A stretch of 64,000 bases of DNA from Luteimonas mephitis DSM 12574 (lineage in GTDB: Bacteria > Pseudomonadota > Gammaproteobacteria > Xanthomonadales > Xanthomonadaceae): contig NZ_KE383816.1 of assembly GCF_000422305.1 (NCBI RefSeq), positions 360,566-424,565 on the forward strand, in the 5' to 3' direction. Positions 1 to 11,228 of this stretch are shown in pieces (within the stretch, counting starts at the first letter, position 1; every line of letters begins with the position of its first letter). Below the pieces are notes generated by a model that saw only the letters and a program-made list of their open reading frames with translations, had not been told where the DNA came from and ran no database searches. A program made the position numbers and the translations under genes.

Positions 1-1
1 A

Positions 2-453
2 CGCGCACTGCTCAAGCTGGTCGAAAAGGAGCAGCCCGACCTGGTGATCCTCGGCAAGCAGGCGATCGACGACGACGCCAGCCAGACCGGCCAGATGTTG
101 GCCACGCTGTGGGGCCGGCCGCAGGCCACGTTCGCCAGCAAGCTCGAGGTCGCCGACGGCAAGGCCACCGTGACCCGCGAGGTGGACGCAGGCCTGGAGA
201 CCCTTGAGGTCGACCTGCCGGCCGTCGTCACCACCGACCTGCGCTTGAACGAGCCGCGCTTCATCAAACTGCCCGACATCATGAAGGCCAAGTCCAAGCC
301 GCTGGAGACCATTGCGTTCGCCGACCTCGGCGTGGACTCCGGCGACACGCTCAAGACCACCCTCTACGCCCCGCCGCCCAAGCGCAGCCGCGGCGTGATG
401 GTGAAGGACGCCGCAGAACTGGTCGCCGCACTCAAGCTCAAGGGGTTGCTGTA

Positions 454-454
<1 letters not shown>
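2..454 (+). CDS. etfB: Electron transfer flavoprotein subunit beta, C-terminal part
   Basis: The open frame enters from the left edge, so the N-terminal part of the protein lies outside the window. The visible 150 residues include the segment LGKQAIDDDASQTGQML, typical of EtfB, and the conserved C-terminal tail. EtfB pairs with EtfA to form the soluble FAD/AMP heterodimer that passes electrons from acyl-CoA and related dehydrogenases to ETF:ubiquinone oxidoreductase. The stop codon overlaps the etfA start (TAATG at 452-456), so the two are translationally coupled, as expected for subunits made in equal amounts. The family call is firm; only completeness is unknown. Confidence 0.95.
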
Positions 455-1388
<934 letters not shown>

Positions 1389-1392
<4 letters not shown>

Positions 1393-2552
1393 GCCAGCCG
1401 ACGCCGGGCGCGCCCGGCGTCGGGCGCATCGTGCTGTGGGGCACCTGCGACGTAGGCAAGCCGCGGGTGCGGATCCTGCTGCGGGGGTTGCGCGAGTGCG
1501 GGGTCGAGGTGATCGAGTGTCGTGCCGACCTGTGGTCCGGGATCGAGGACAAGAGCCAAGTCCGCGGCGCTGGCGCATGGCTGCGGCTCGCGCTGCGCGC
1601 TGCATGGACTTATCCCATGCTCGTGGCGCGTTACCTGCGCCTGCCCAGGCACGATTGGGTGCTGCTGGGGTACCCCTGCATACCCGACATATTCGTGATC
1701 TGCCTGTTCGCACGGCTGCGCGGCGCGCGCATCGCTCTCGACTGGTTCCTGTCGGCCTACGATACGGTGGTGATGGACCGCGCGCTGGTCGGCCCGCGAC
1801 ACCCGCTGGCCTGGATGATACGTTCCGCGGAATGGTTGGGCGTACGCCTTGCCGATGCGCCATTCATGGACACGCGGGCGCATGCACGACGCATGGAGCG
1901 CATGTTCGGCCTCGCTGCTGGCAGCTGTGGTCATGTCTGGGTCGGGGTCGAGGAGGATGCCTTCGCGACCGTCGCCCCCTTCAAGCCAGGCGCGGACGAA
2001 CGTGAAGACGGCAGGTTGCACGTTCTGTTCTACGGGCAATTCATTCCCCTTCACGGGATCGCGACGATCATCGAAGCCGCACGCATCCTGCGCGGCGCGC
2101 CCGTCGCCTGGACACTGGTCGGCAAGGGGCAGGAAGCGCCGAGGATCCGCGTGATGCTGGATGCCGACCCCTTGCCCACCCTGCGCTGGGTGGATTGGAT
2201 CGACTACGCGGACCTGCGCCAGGAAATCGCAGCCGCTGACATCTGCCTCGGAATCTTCGGGGCTTCGGACAAGGCTGCCAGCGTCATTCCGAACAAGGTT
2301 TTCCAGGTGCTCGCGGCAGGGCGGCCGCTGATTACCCGCGACTCGCCGGCAATCCGAGAACTGGTGGAACAGGACATGCTGGACATCGCCCTGGTTCCCC
2401 CTGGTGACGCCCGGGCGCTGGCCAACGCCGTCATGCGCTGGCAGCGCCAGCCGCCAATGCCTGATCCGCGACGTGACAAACTGCGTGCGGGCATCCTTCC
2501 CCACGCGATCGGCGCACAACTTCTCGACGTGTTGCAGGGACACCGTGCATGA
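1389..2552 (+). CDS. Glycosyltransferase, GT4-like
   Basis: A 387-residue GT-B fold glycosyltransferase. The C-terminal half shows the GT4 pattern: [21 protein letters not shown] (start of the nucleotide-sugar domain), a [11 protein letters not shown] turn, and an acidic region followed by [15 protein letters not shown], the sugar-nucleotide-binding loop. The N-terminal acceptor domain is hydrophobic around residues 60-110, suggesting membrane association. It probably adds a sugar to a lipid-linked polysaccharide precursor in the cytoplasm; donor and acceptor cannot be read. The TTG start at 1389 overlaps the etfA stop (TTGA). A start slightly downstream is possible. First gene of the polysaccharide locus. 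Confidence 0.85.
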
Positions 2553-3556
2553 AACGCTGGCTCCAGAGGGCAGGCATGTTGCTTGCCATCGCCGGCAGCC
2601 TTGTTTTCGTCGGCTACGTCCTGTCGACCCTGGACATCGAAAGCTTGCGCGAGCACCTGACCATGCGCGCGCTTACAGCTTTGGGTGCGGCAGCGTTGCT
2701 GTACGCATTTCTGGTGCCGCTGGGTGCGCTGGCATGGCAATGGATGCTGGCGGCATTGGGACACCGGGAACGCCTGCTCCCGCTGCTGGCCATCTTCGCG
2801 ACGACGCAGGCGGGCAAGTACCTGCCGGGTAACGTCGGCCACCACGTTGGCCGAGTCGGGTTGTCGCTGGCACAGGGAATCCCGCTTCCAATCCTGGTGG
2901 CGAGCATGGCGTACGAGATCTGCCTGCTGCTGCTCGCCGACCTGTTCACCGCGCTGGGAGCAGGCAGTCTTTCCGCCCCCGGGCTCCGGGTGTTGCTGCA
3001 AATCGGGAACGGCAGTTCGGGTGTCGTCGTGGCGGCCTGTCTCGCAGTATTGGGCCTGGCTGCGATTCCATTGTTGTCACGCTCGCTGCCGTGGTTGACC
3101 ACGCTGGTCATTCGTCGTCGTGGCGGCACCGACGTCGCTCCGGTAGCCCTGCCTGTCCGCACGATGCTGCGGGTCATCGCACTCTACATCCTGGCGATGC
3201 TGCTGATGGGTGCGGGATTGTCCGTACTGGCACTCGGCCTGTTTCCCGCCACGCCCATCGACTTTGCGCTACTCACCACTGCGTTTGCGCTCGCCTGGGT
3301 CGTCGGCTTCGTGACCCCGGGCGCACCCGCCGGCCTGGGCGTGCGCGAGGCCGTGCTGCTGCTGCTGCTGGCACACGGCATGGGGGCTGCAAACGCATCG
3401 CTGCTAATCCTCACGCTGCGGATCGCCACGACCCTGGGTGATATGCTCTGCTTCATCCTCGGATTGGCAGTGATGCCGCGCGCACGGGCCCTGAGGCGCG
3501 CCCCGCCGCAGGAATCCGCCATGCCACAAGGTCCAATCAAACAGGACCCACAGTAA
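2549..3556 (+). CDS. Lysylphosphatidylglycerol-synthase TM-region family membrane protein (UPF0104-like)
   Basis: A 335-residue polytopic membrane protein with about eight hydrophobic segments. The signature [20 protein letters not shown] near residue 265 is characteristic of the PF03706 (MprF flippase-like, AglD2) family. Members carry or flip lipid-linked substrates, or are fused to lysyltransferases; this one has no cytoplasmic synthetase domain. It starts inside the end of the GT4 gene (ATG overlap) and so belongs to the same operon. Inference: a role in handling a lipid-linked glycan or phospholipid at the inner membrane. Substrate unknown. Confidence 0.8.
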   Translation: MKRWLQRAGMLLAIAGSLVFVGYVLSTLDIESLREHLTMRALTALGAAALLYAFLVPLGALAWQWMLAALGHRERLLPLLAIFATTQAGKYLPGNVGHHVGRVGLSLAQGIPLPILVASMAYEICLLLLADLFTALGAGSLSAPGLRVLLQIGNGSSGVVVAACLAVLGLAAIPLLSRSLPWLTTLVIRRRGGTDVAPVALPVRTMLRVIALYILAMLLMGAGLSVLALGLFPATPIDFALLTTAFALAWVVGFVTPGAPAGLGVREAVLLLLLAHGMGAANASLLILTLRIATTLGDMLCFILGLAVMPRARALRRAPPQESAMPQGPIKQDPQ

Positions 3557-3723
3557 TGACCATCGATGCGATGCCCGGCTCCGGACAGGCCTTCGATCGC
3601 CCACTGGGAACCCATAGGGGAAGCAGCACGCTGGTCCACGGACTCCCGCTGGCCGGGCCTTCCGGCACCCAACACGCCTCGTTTCGTCCCGCGCGGGCTG
3701 CCATGGCCGGCCATTGCCCCTGA
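3556..3723 (+). CDS. Small ORF, 55 codons, unknown
   Basis: An open frame starts at ATG 3556, overlapping the stop of the preceding membrane protein gene (TAATG), and ends at TGA 3721-3723. The peptide begins [18 protein letters not shown]. No domain is recognised. It fills most of the 191-bp gap before the methyltransferase gene. The stop/start overlap is the only argument that it is translated; it may be a remnant or a chance frame. Confidence 0.3.
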   Translation: MTIDAMPGSGQAFDRPLGTHRGSSTLVHGLPLAGPSGTQHASFRPARAAMAGHCP

Positions 3724-3747
3724 TCCACTTCCCAACCTGATGACACG

Positions 3748-4548
3748 ATGAAGCTAGAACCGACAGGCGAGCGGATGATCCTGGAGCATTACAAGTCTTC
3801 GCCCGAAGACTATGTGATCTACCTGCTCCATATCGCCACCTATGATTTCGCCGAACAGTTCACCCGCGGCAAGCGCGTGCTCGACTACGGTTGCGGCAGC
3901 GGCTATGGTGCGGCGCGCATCGCACGTTCCGCCGGGCACGTCACCGCGGTGGACGTCGCCGACGACGCGATCGACTATGCGAGGACACAGTTCCCCGCCG
4001 ACAACCTGGACTTCCGCACGGTCGATCCGCTCCGGCCGCTGCCATTCGGCGACAGATCGTTCGACACCGTGCTTTCGTTTCAGGTGTTCGAACATGTTGC
4101 CGACACCAGCCACTACTTGTCGGAAATCCGCCGGGTACTGCGGCCAGGCGGCCAACTGGTCCTGGTCACTCCGGACCGAAGCACGCGCCTGCTGCCGATG
4201 CAGAAGCCATGGAACCGCTGGCACCTGAAGGAATATGACGCCCACGCATTGGAGCAATGCGTGCTGCGGAGTTTCCGGAACGTGGAAGTGCTACGGATGA
4301 GCGGCCAGCGCGAGGTTATCGACATAGAACTTCGACGATGCAAGCGCCTGATGTGGATGGCGCTTCCATTCACGCTGCCGTTCATCCCCGATCGTGCCCG
4401 CGTGGCAATGCTCAACATGGTTCATGCATTGCGTGGACGAAAGCCCTCGACACACGAGCCGCTCGAATTCGACTTCGACGAGTCCGCAATTACCATCGGC
4501 CCGGATCTATCGCCGTCGCTCAACCTGGTAGTTCTTGCGACTCCGTGA
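3748..4548 (+). CDS. Class I SAM-dependent methyltransferase
   Basis: A 266-residue protein with SAM motif I at residues 43-54 (VLDYGCGSGYGA), an acidic motif II (VTAVDVADDA), and the post-motif FQVFEHVADTSHYLSEIRRVL that is typical of the Methyltransf_11 family. The C-terminal 100 residues hold a hydrophobic patch (MWMALPFTLPFI) that could touch the membrane. It likely O-methylates a sugar or a lipid-linked intermediate. It lies between a flippase-like gene and a GT2 on the same strand, all in the left arm of the LPS locus. The acceptor is not predictable. Confidence 0.85.
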   Translation: MKLEPTGERMILEHYKSSPEDYVIYLLHIATYDFAEQFTRGKRVLDYGCGSGYGAARIARSAGHVTAVDVADDAIDYARTQFPADNLDFRTVDPLRPLPFGDRSFDTVLSFQVFEHVADTSHYLSEIRRVLRPGGQLVLVTPDRSTRLLPMQKPWNRWHLKEYDAHALEQCVLRSFRNVEVLRMSGQREVIDIELRRCKRLMWMALPFTLPFIPDRARVAMLNMVHALRGRKPSTHEPLEFDFDESAITIGPDLSPSLNLVVLATP

Positions 4549-4620
4549 ACGCAGCCGCCGCTTCCCTCGCGGCAGCGTGTGGCATCCTATCCCGTGCGGC
4601 GCAGCCAGACCTACAGACCG

Positions 4621-5616
4621 ATGAAACTGATCATCCAGATCCCATGCCTGAACGAGGCCGGCACCCTGTCCGTCGCCCTGCAGGACTTGCCACGCGCCAT
4701 CGATGGTTTCGACAAGGTCGAATGGCTGGTCATCGACGATGGCTCCACAGACGACACCGCAGCCCACGCCAGGAATCTGGGCGTCGATCATGTCATCCGC
4801 CACCCGGTGAACCGGGGCCTTGCGACGGCATTCATGACCGGGCTTGATGCCTGCCTCAGGCTGGGCGCGGATGTGATCGTCAACACCGATGCGGACAATC
4901 AGTACCAGGCACTCGACATTCCGAAACTGACCAGGCCGATCCTCGACGGAGAGGCTGACATGGTCATTGGTGCGCGCCCCATCGATGAAACAGATCATTT
5001 TTCGTGGATCAAGAAGAAGCTGCAGCGACTGGGCAGCTGGGCGGTCAGGACTGCAAGCAAGACCCAGGTTGCCGATGCGCCAAGCGGCTTCCGCGCCATC
5101 TCGCGCGAAACCGCGATGCGGCTCAACGTGTTCAATGCCTATACCTATACCCTTGAAACGATCATCCAGGCGGGCTTGAGCAACCTGCGCGTGCTTTCGG
5201 TTCCAATCCGCACCAATGCAGACCTGCGTCCCTCCAGGCTGGTCAAGAGCATTCCAAGCTACGTCAAGCGATCGTTGCTCACCATCTTCAGGGTTTTCGT
5301 CATCTACCGGCCGCTGGTGCTTTTTTTCTGCATCGGGACCGCCTTCATGCTGCCTGGCGTCATCGCAGGTGGCCGTTTCCTCTACTACTACTTCAGCGGC
5401 GAGGGTGAAGGCCACATCCAGTCGGTCGTGCTGGCTTCCCTGTGCATCACGCTGGGAACCCTGCTGTACATGATGGGCCTGATCGCGGACCTGGTCGCGA
5501 CCAACCGGAAGTTGCTCGAACGCATCAACCTGCGTACCTGGCACCTGGAGATGCGCTCGAGCGCTCGGCAGTATCCCGTCGGCGTAAGGGAAGACCAGCG
5601 CGATGGCACAAGTTGA
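4621..5616 (+). CDS. Glycosyltransferase family 2, polyprenyl-phosphate sugar synthase-like
   Basis: The start at ATG 4621 gives 331 residues opening with MKLIIQIPCLNEAGTLS, the canonical N-terminus of DPM/DPG-type GT2 enzymes. The donor-binding DDGSTDDT and the NTDADNQY catalytic aspartates are present. Two hydrophobic helices follow (about residues 225-260 and 275-300), as in synthases that load a sugar onto polyprenyl phosphate at the inner membrane. An upstream ATG at 4579 adds 14 basic residues unlike the family and was not used. Its 3' end overlaps the DUF2142 gene by 14 bp, suggesting that it supplies that protein with a lipid-linked donor. Confidence 0.88.
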   Translation: MKLIIQIPCLNEAGTLSVALQDLPRAIDGFDKVEWLVIDDGSTDDTAAHARNLGVDHVIRHPVNRGLATAFMTGLDACLRLGADVIVNTDADNQYQALDIPKLTRPILDGEADMVIGARPIDETDHFSWIKKKLQRLGSWAVRTASKTQVADAPSGFRAISRETAMRLNVFNAYTYTLETIIQAGLSNLRVLSVPIRTNADLRPSRLVKSIPSYVKRSLLTIFRVFVIYRPLVLFFCIGTAFMLPGVIAGGRFLYYYFSGEGEGHIQSVVLASLCITLGTLLYMMGLIADLVATNRKLLERINLRTWHLEMRSSARQYPVGVREDQRDGTS

Positions 5617-7198
5617 CGGCATTACAAGCGGCCCCGTTTCGGCATCCGGCTCCAACCGCGAAACCAAGGCGGTGACCCAGGCGCGGCGAAGCGAGGGTGT
5701 TCCGGACGCGGGGTGGCTTGAATGGCGGGGCACGCGCAGGACCTGCATCGTCATAGCCACGCTGTTCTTCATCAAATTCGCTGCATTTTCCCTGTATCTG
5801 ACGCCGTTTTGGGATATCCCCGACGAGTCTGGCCACTATGCATACGTCGAAGACCTGAGCCACGGACATCTGCCCGTGCTCGGCGAAGCGCGCATGTCGC
5901 AAGACGTGGCGGATTCGTGGATCGGTCCTGGTGCGCGCCGGGGGCGCAACTGGATCGCGCAGCATCCGCCCCTGTTCTATTCCCTGGCCGCTCCGGTAGT
6001 CGCTGCCGTGCGGGCATCGGGTGGCGATTTCAGCGCGCAGGTGCATGCTGCCAGGCTCGTGAGCTCGCTGATCGGAGCGTTGGCGATCCTCGGCATGATG
6101 GCGTTCCTCACCGTTGCCACTGGGCGCCGCCTGCTCGGCATCGCAGGCGGCGTGTTCCTCGGCGCCACGCCGATGTTCACCCAGTTGGGCAGTGGCGTTA
6201 CCCATGACACTCTGGTCGCATGCACGGTCGCATGGGCCTGTTACTGGTTAGTGCGCTGGCTCGACAGCAACCGTCTCTCCCATGCCCTGTGGTGCGCCTT
6301 CATCGCGGGGCTTTCCTGCGTTACGAAGATCACGGCGCTACCGATGGCGATCCCGCTGTTCTTCCTGATGGCCTTGTGGATGCTGAGGACACGCGGCCTC
6401 TCCACGCCACTGGCGACCCTCGCGCGGATCGGTCTCATATGGCTGGTCATGTTCGCGCCAGTGGTCATCTGGGGCATTCACAATTTCCTGCATTTCCACG
6501 AAATGTTCCCGAACGCTGGGTTGCTGAACGTCTATCCCGACAACCCGACTGAGATGGGCTTTTGGGAGTACATGCAAAAGTATCCCATCTGGCAGGTCGT
6601 CCTTCTCAACTTCATTGGACTGATCGGCTGGATGGGTACGGTGCCGGGCAGCGTGGTCACGGTGCAGGCGAATGGTTTCATCGCACAGCTGTTCGTCGGC
6701 ATCCTGCTTTTCTGTAGCTCGTTTTCCATCCTGCATGCATCTCGTCTACTCAGGGACGACAGGCGTCAGCTGGCATGCCTGGCCATCGTCGCCGTGTCAT
6801 GCATTGCGCTCGGATTGACAATCTCCACATATCGATACGCGACGATCACCTGCATCGCCATCTTCATCATGACGGCGTGGATCGGGCTTCGCAGCCTCCC
6901 CACGTTGCTCAACCCATCTGCGCGCCCATGGCTCATGCTGACCGGCTGCATCTGCATCGCATTCTTCACGGTCCTGTATTACCACCACATCTGGGAGAAC
7001 TACACGCAGATCGGGCGCGTGAAAGCATTGCATGGACGTTACTTCTATACCGTCATGCCGTTCCTCTCGTTGCTGATGCTGTGGCCGCTCAGGAAAGGGC
7101 TGCTTCCCGTTGCGGCGGTTGCCGTCGCGGCCGTGTCACTCTTTGTTTCCGACGCGTTCTTCCTGCACGATGCCTTCGTGATGTACGGATTGTTCTGA
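5603..7198 (+). CDS. DUF2142 / GT39-like polytopic membrane protein
   Basis: A 531-residue protein with 10-12 hydrophobic segments. Near residue 72 it has PDESGHYAYVEDL, the PDE..H..Y motif of the DUF2142 and GT-C family, and further on an HPPLFYSL motif in the large periplasmic loop. GT-C enzymes transfer sugars from polyprenyl-phosphate donors on the periplasmic side. The gene overlaps the preceding GT2 gene, a pairing that often means donor synthase plus periplasmic transferase. Family membership is well supported; glycosyl transfer is inferred, since DUF2142 is poorly characterised. Confidence 0.8.
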   Translation: MAQVDGITSGPVSASGSNRETKAVTQARRSEGVPDAGWLEWRGTRRTCIVIATLFFIKFAAFSLYLTPFWDIPDESGHYAYVEDLSHGHLPVLGEARMSQDVADSWIGPGARRGRNWIAQHPPLFYSLAAPVVAAVRASGGDFSAQVHAARLVSSLIGALAILGMMAFLTVATGRRLLGIAGGVFLGATPMFTQLGSGVTHDTLVACTVAWACYWLVRWLDSNRLSHALWCAFIAGLSCVTKITALPMAIPLFFLMALWMLRTRGLSTPLATLARIGLIWLVMFAPVVIWGIHNFLHFHEMFPNAGLLNVYPDNPTEMGFWEYMQKYPIWQVVLLNFIGLIGWMGTVPGSVVTVQANGFIAQLFVGILLFCSSFSILHASRLLRDDRRQLACLAIVAVSCIALGLTISTYRYATITCIAIFIMTAWIGLRSLPTLLNPSARPWLMLTGCICIAFFTVLYYHHIWENYTQIGRVKALHGRYFYTVMPFLSLLMLWPLRKGLLPVAAVAVAAVSLFVSDAFFLHDAFVMYGLF

Positions 7199-7917
7199 TG
7201 CCTGCGCCGCGCCGACTTTTCCTGTTCCTGATCGCCGCGATCCTTGCGCTTGAAGTGGCGCTGGTGTGGCGTCCATTCGATGTTCGCGTTACCACCTACC
7301 AGACGCCCTGGCGCAGCAACAAGCCGGTTGGCGAGATCGTCAAGGGGTTCAACGTGACCCAGGCCATCCCGCCTGGCCTCATCATGATCCGGAAGCCGGG
7401 CAAGAAGAGCATCCACTGGCGCGGCCCGAACAGCCTGCGCAGCCTAGTCATGCCCAACTGCTTTTCCGTCCGGTTTGCAACATACATGCGACCCAACTCC
7501 GGGCATATCCTGCTGACCTGGCAACAGGATGCCGCGCGCCAGTCCTGGCAAGTCCCCGTTGCCGACTTGGTCGACAATGCCTATGTCGATTTCTGCCCGA
7601 TTGGCGGAATGGACACGGACAAGTCTTCGCTGGTCACCATGCAAGGGGTTGACGGCGAGAAGGGGCAGGCCGCCACGGCCTGGCTGACGAAATCCCAGCT
7701 GGCACCTGCCACCATCCAGGGCGAGTCCACGGAGGACCGTAGCCTCGCGCTGCAGCTCGTGTACCTGAACCGGGTCGAGCCTGTCGAGATCGCCACTGTG
7801 GGGCGTGGCGCATTCCTGGTGGCCTGCCTGTGTTCCCTCGGGATCGCGCTCGTGTTGTTGTCGGCATTGTGGCGCCAGCTGGCCGGCATGAGGGCAACGG
7901 GGCGCCCCCTGCACTAG
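7198..7917 (+). CDS. Hypothetical membrane-anchored protein
   Basis: A 239-residue protein whose ATG overlaps the stop of the DUF2142 gene (TGATG). It has an N-terminal hydrophobic segment (FLFLIAAILALEVALVW), a central domain of about 170 residues likely to lie in the periplasm, and a C-terminal hydrophobic segment (FLVACLCSLGIALVLLSALW). No known domain is recognised. This layout, two helices bracketing a soluble domain directly after a GT-C gene, suggests a partner that binds or presents the glycan. That function is inference only. Confidence 0.65.
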   Translation: MPAPRRLFLFLIAAILALEVALVWRPFDVRVTTYQTPWRSNKPVGEIVKGFNVTQAIPPGLIMIRKPGKKSIHWRGPNSLRSLVMPNCFSVRFATYMRPNSGHILLTWQQDAARQSWQVPVADLVDNAYVDFCPIGGMDTDKSSLVTMQGVDGEKGQAATAWLTKSQLAPATIQGESTEDRSLALQLVYLNRVEPVEIATVGRGAFLVACLCSLGIALVLLSALWRQLAGMRATGRPLH

Positions 7918-8081
7918 CCACCAGGCACGAGGGGCAATCTCGCAGTAGTTGTCAGTGCGGCCCTTGCTCCGATCCGTGCTGCACCCGGGGGCCTGACACG
8001 GATTGCACCACGCATATTCGCAAGGCCTGCACGATGTGTCGGTATGATATGCGGCCCCACTTCCCGATCAGGTAATCCGAA

Positions 8082-8522
8082 ATGCGCATACCTTTCGTAC
8101 TCGCACTGGCTTTCCTCACCCTGTTTGTTTCCGGGTGCGATCGGGCCGGGAGCGACAATGCAAGCACGCCGGTCGCCGGCAGCGAGCCTGCTGCTGCAGC
8201 GGCCACTCCCGATGCGAAATCAGGCCTTTGGTTCAAACCTGAAGCCATCAGCTCCTGCGAAACCGCAGCCTTGGTCAGGGTCTATTGGGACGTCAGCGCG
8301 GACAAGGCTGTGAAGGCCGTAAAGGTTCTTACGGTTCGCGAGAACGGCGAAGAAGCAGTGTTCGCCGGTCGCGCGAGCCCCAAGGACGTGAAGCGCACGG
8401 GCAAATGGATCCGCGCTGGACGTGAATTCGTCGTGCGCGACGCCGGGAGCGGCGCCGAGCTTGCCCGCGCCGCGGTTGGCACGCTGCCCTGTCCGGAAGG
8501 CGCCGGCGCGCAAATGCCCTAG
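8082..8522 (+). CDS. Small lipoprotein of unknown function
   Basis: A 146-residue protein with a lipoprotein signal peptide: MRIPFVLALAFLTL followed by the lipobox VSGC at residues 17-20. The mature part, after a low-complexity Ala/Ser linker, is about 100 residues with no recognised family. It contains a lone cysteine pair that could form a disulfide. The upstream 164 bp contain a TATGAT -10-like element at 8043-8048 but no convincing -35, so it may have its own promoter. It converges with the minus-strand glycosyltransferase that ends 14 bp downstream. Confidence 0.7.
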   Translation: MRIPFVLALAFLTLFVSGCDRAGSDNASTPVAGSEPAAAAATPDAKSGLWFKPEAISSCETAALVRVYWDVSADKAVKAVKVLTVRENGEEAVFAGRASPKDVKRTGKWIRAGREFVVRDAGSGAELARAAVGTLPCPEGAGAQMP

Positions 8523-8536
8523 CCCATCCCGCCGCC

Positions 8537-10951
8537 TCACGCGGGCGATCGAGACACAGGCACCTCTCTGCGATCGGAACCCTGCTGCGCCACCTCCGCA
8601 CTGGCTCCCCGCGGTGGACTCGACAGTCCGCAACACAGGCTTGCCAGTGACAAGTTGACGTTGTAGGCCGGATCCAATGGAAGGGTCCTGCCCCAACGCT
8701 GCTGCATCAGATCCACTTCACGGGCGAATCGCTGCTTCTTTGCTTCAGTGTCTTCGCTGCCACGCGACGCGGACTCGTGGTGGTAGAGCTCGGCGAACGG
8801 CGTCCAGATGTTTCGATAGCCCGCCTCATGCAGGCGCAGGCAGAAGTCGATGTCGTTGAAAGCGACCTGCAGCGATTCGTCAAGCCCGCGGACTTCACCA
8901 AACACTTGGCGGCGCACCAGCAGGCAAGCGCCGGTCACCGCCGAGAGCGACTGCGCAACGCGCGCGCGGCCACCATGGCCGGGATAACCGCGCGGCATGC
9001 CGGCATACAGGTGCGCGGCGACACCGTGCACGCCCAGCACGACACCGGCGTGCTGGATGGTGTCGTTCGGATAGTAGAGCATCGCGCCGACGGCACCCAC
9101 TTCCGGCCGGATTGCCTGCGACACCATCTCGTCGAGCCAGTCGTTCGAGATCACTTCAATATCGTTGTTGACCAGCCCGATAACCGATCCATCGCACTGA
9201 TCGACCGCCCAGTTGTTGATCGCCGAATAGTTGAACGGCGCGTCGTAGCGAAGCACGCGCACCCGGGGGTCGAGGGCGATCCGCGCCAGGTAATCGAGCG
9301 TGGCCGGGTCTGAGGACTGGTTGTCGACGATCACCACGTCGTAGTCCGGATAGCGCGTCTTGGCCAGGATGCTGTCCACGCAGGTCCGCAGCAGCTCCAC
9401 CCTGTCGCGGGTGGGAATGACCAGGCTTGCCTTCGGTAGCAGTGCGGGCAGCGGCCAGCGCACCCGGTAATGCCCATGTGAAAGCGTTTCGGCGCGCGCC
9501 CCCGGATGCATCCGCTCTAGGTGCCCCGCCACCGCGCGTACGCCGGCATCGGCGGCATAGTCCTTCGCATCCCGGGTCAGCGCAGTCGATCCCTCGATGG
9601 CGCGCCAGTGGTACAGCACCCGTGGCACGTGATGGATCCGGGACGCCGGCAACCTCTCGGTGCAGCGCAGAAACAGGTCATGATCCTGGCTGCCTTCGAA
9701 GCCCTTTCGAAAGCCGCCCACCTCGCGCACCAGGTCCGTGCGGATTACGGTGAAATGGCACACGTAATTCTGCGACAGCAGCAGGTCCGGGTTCCAGTCC
9801 GGCTTGAAGTACGGATCGATGCGCTGGCCGTCTTCATCCAGCTTGTCCTCGTCGGAATAAAGCAGGGCAAGCCCGGGGTCGGCGACGATGGCCTCGGCCA
9901 TTTCCAGCAATGCATGCGGGCGCAGTTCGTCATCATGGTCCAGCAGCCCCACATAGCTGCCCCGCGCCATCGAAAGCGCGCTGTTGGAAGCCTCGGCGAT
10001 ATGGCCGTTCGCATCGCGACGCATGACCTCGATGCGCCGGTCCGCAGCCGCATACTCGTGCAACACTTCCATGACGCGGGCATCGGCCGACGCATCGTCG
10101 GCGATGCACAGTTGCCAATGCGGATAGGCCTGCCCGATGACGCTCTCGATGCAACGCCGCAGCCACCGCTCCGGCGTCATGTAGGTCGGCACCAGGATCG
10201 AGATCAGCGGTGCATCCGATCCGAAACGGGCCGCGCGCATGCGCAGCTCCTGCATGCGCTCGGTGGTGAGGGTGTCGTAACGCGCCACCCAAGTGGCGTA
10301 GTCGCCGATGTCTTCGGGAAGCAGTCGCCGTAGGTAGTCCCGGTACAACGCATCCACCGCGCGCGACAAGCCGCGCCCGCCGACATGGCCAAGGAACCGG
10401 AGCACGCGTGCCGGCATGCCGCCCGGTGCGCGCGCAGTCGGACGGAGCATTCGCCACAGCGCGGCCAGGCGCTCGACGCGGCGCAGGGAAAATCCCTGCA
10501 ACTCGAAACGCACCGGTCCCTGGGCAGGGCAGAAGCGCAGGCCGACGACGTCATGCTTGAACAGTACGAGTGCATCCATGCGGCCGTCGGCATCAGGGTC
10601 GGGCAGCACGATCTGCGCGTCACCCTCGCATCCATCGACATAGGTCGGATACAGGCATGGCGTACCGGCCGTCACGTCAGTGACGGACAGGTGCCCGACC
10701 AGTCGGTACCAGCCGCCCGGCAGCGTTTGCCCCAAATCGCCAAGTGCAACCGTGAAGCAGGCCAGTTCACTGCTCGCCCTCCAGGCCCCCCCGGCAATTT
10801 CGCCGGGTGCGTGCAGGTTCGCGTCCGGTATCAGCACGGCTTCGCGATCCGGGAGGCCTACTGCGGGCGAAATCGTCCACTTCATGATGCGGGGTCGTGC
10901 TCGGGCAGGTGGGGCATTGAGGGTCTCCGCATCAATCGGGCTGTCATGCAT
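8537..10951 (-). CDS. Two-domain GT2 glycosyltransferase with N-terminal accessory domain
   Basis: About 804 residues. The N-terminal 220 residues look like a beta-rich accessory domain with no known family. Two GT2 domains follow: the first has [24 protein letters not shown] and [11 protein letters not shown]; the second has [23 protein letters not shown] and [11 protein letters not shown]. Tandem GT2 enzymes of this type often make rhamnan-like or alternating backbones in ABC-exported polysaccharides. The start is set at 10951, where GAGG lies 11 nt upstream; an ATG at 10885 is the alternative. The open frame continues upstream across cysD but that part is antisense to cysD. The gene faces away from cysD and toward the lipoprotein gene. 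Confidence 0.85.
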   Translation of the reverse strand: MHDSPIDAETLNAPPARARPRIMKWTISPAVGLPDREAVLIPDANLHAPGEIAGGAWRASSELACFTVALGDLGQTLPGGWYRLVGHLSVTDVTAGTPCLYPTYVDGCEGDAQIVLPDPDADGRMDALVLFKHDVVGLRFCPAQGPVRFELQGFSLRRVERLAALWRMLRPTARAPGGMPARVLRFLGHVGGRGLSRAVDALYRDYLRRLLPEDIGDYATWVARYDTLTTERMQELRMRAARFGSDAPLISILVPTYMTPERWLRRCIESVIGQAYPHWQLCIADDASADARVMEVLHEYAAADRRIEVMRRDANGHIAEASNSALSMARGSYVGLLDHDDELRPHALLEMAEAIVADPGLALLYSDEDKLDEDGQRIDPYFKPDWNPDLLLSQNYVCHFTVIRTDLVREVGGFRKGFEGSQDHDLFLRCTERLPASRIHHVPRVLYHWRAIEGSTALTRDAKDYAADAGVRAVAGHLERMHPGARAETLSHGHYRVRWPLPALLPKASLVIPTRDRVELLRTCVDSILAKTRYPDYDVVIVDNQSSDPATLDYLARIALDPRVRVLRYDAPFNYSAINNWAVDQCDGSVIGLVNNDIEVISNDWLDEMVSQAIRPEVGAVGAMLYYPNDTIQHAGVVLGVHGVAAHLYAGMPRGYPGHGGRARVAQSLSAVTGACLLVRRQVFGEVRGLDESLQVAFNDIDFCLRLHEAGYRNIWTPFAELYHHESASRGSEDTEAKKQRFAREVDLMQQRWGRTLPLDPAYNVNLSLASLCCGLSSPPRGASAEVAQQGSDRREVPVSRSPA

Positions 10952-11228
10952 GCATGCGGCGACCTCGGTGGAAGCGCAACATCCGCATGCCGGATCGCAC
11001 CGCGCCGGAACGGAGCTTGGAGCGGTCGAATGCGTCCGATGGGCAACCCACAGCGTCGCATATTCCCAGTATAAAGAGGTGGATGCCGGATTCCCCACAC
11101 CGTGTGCACCACCGACAATCGCCGTTGTCAACGCGAGTTGCCGCAAACGTGGGCACGTCCGTCCGTTGACAGCCCCCGGAGCGGTGCGAACCGCTAGAAT
11201 CACTGTCCCATTACCCAGCCCGCCGAGC
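10952..11228. promoter_or_regulatory. Divergent intergenic region between GT2 and cysD
   Basis: 277 bp without a gene. On the plus strand TAGAAT at 11195-11200 is a good -10 candidate for cysD, 29 bp before its ATG; a TTGACA at 11166-11171 lies 23 bp upstream of it, too far for a normal -35. On the minus strand TATACT (complement of 11068-11073) could serve the GT2 gene. No clear operator was recognised; in related organisms CysB activates cysD operons. Confidence 0.35.

Noticed and set aside
11166-11200. Canonical -35/-10 promoter for cysD
   Set aside because: TTGACA and TAGAAT are both good boxes but 23 bp apart, outside the usual 16-18 bp; only the -10 is retained.
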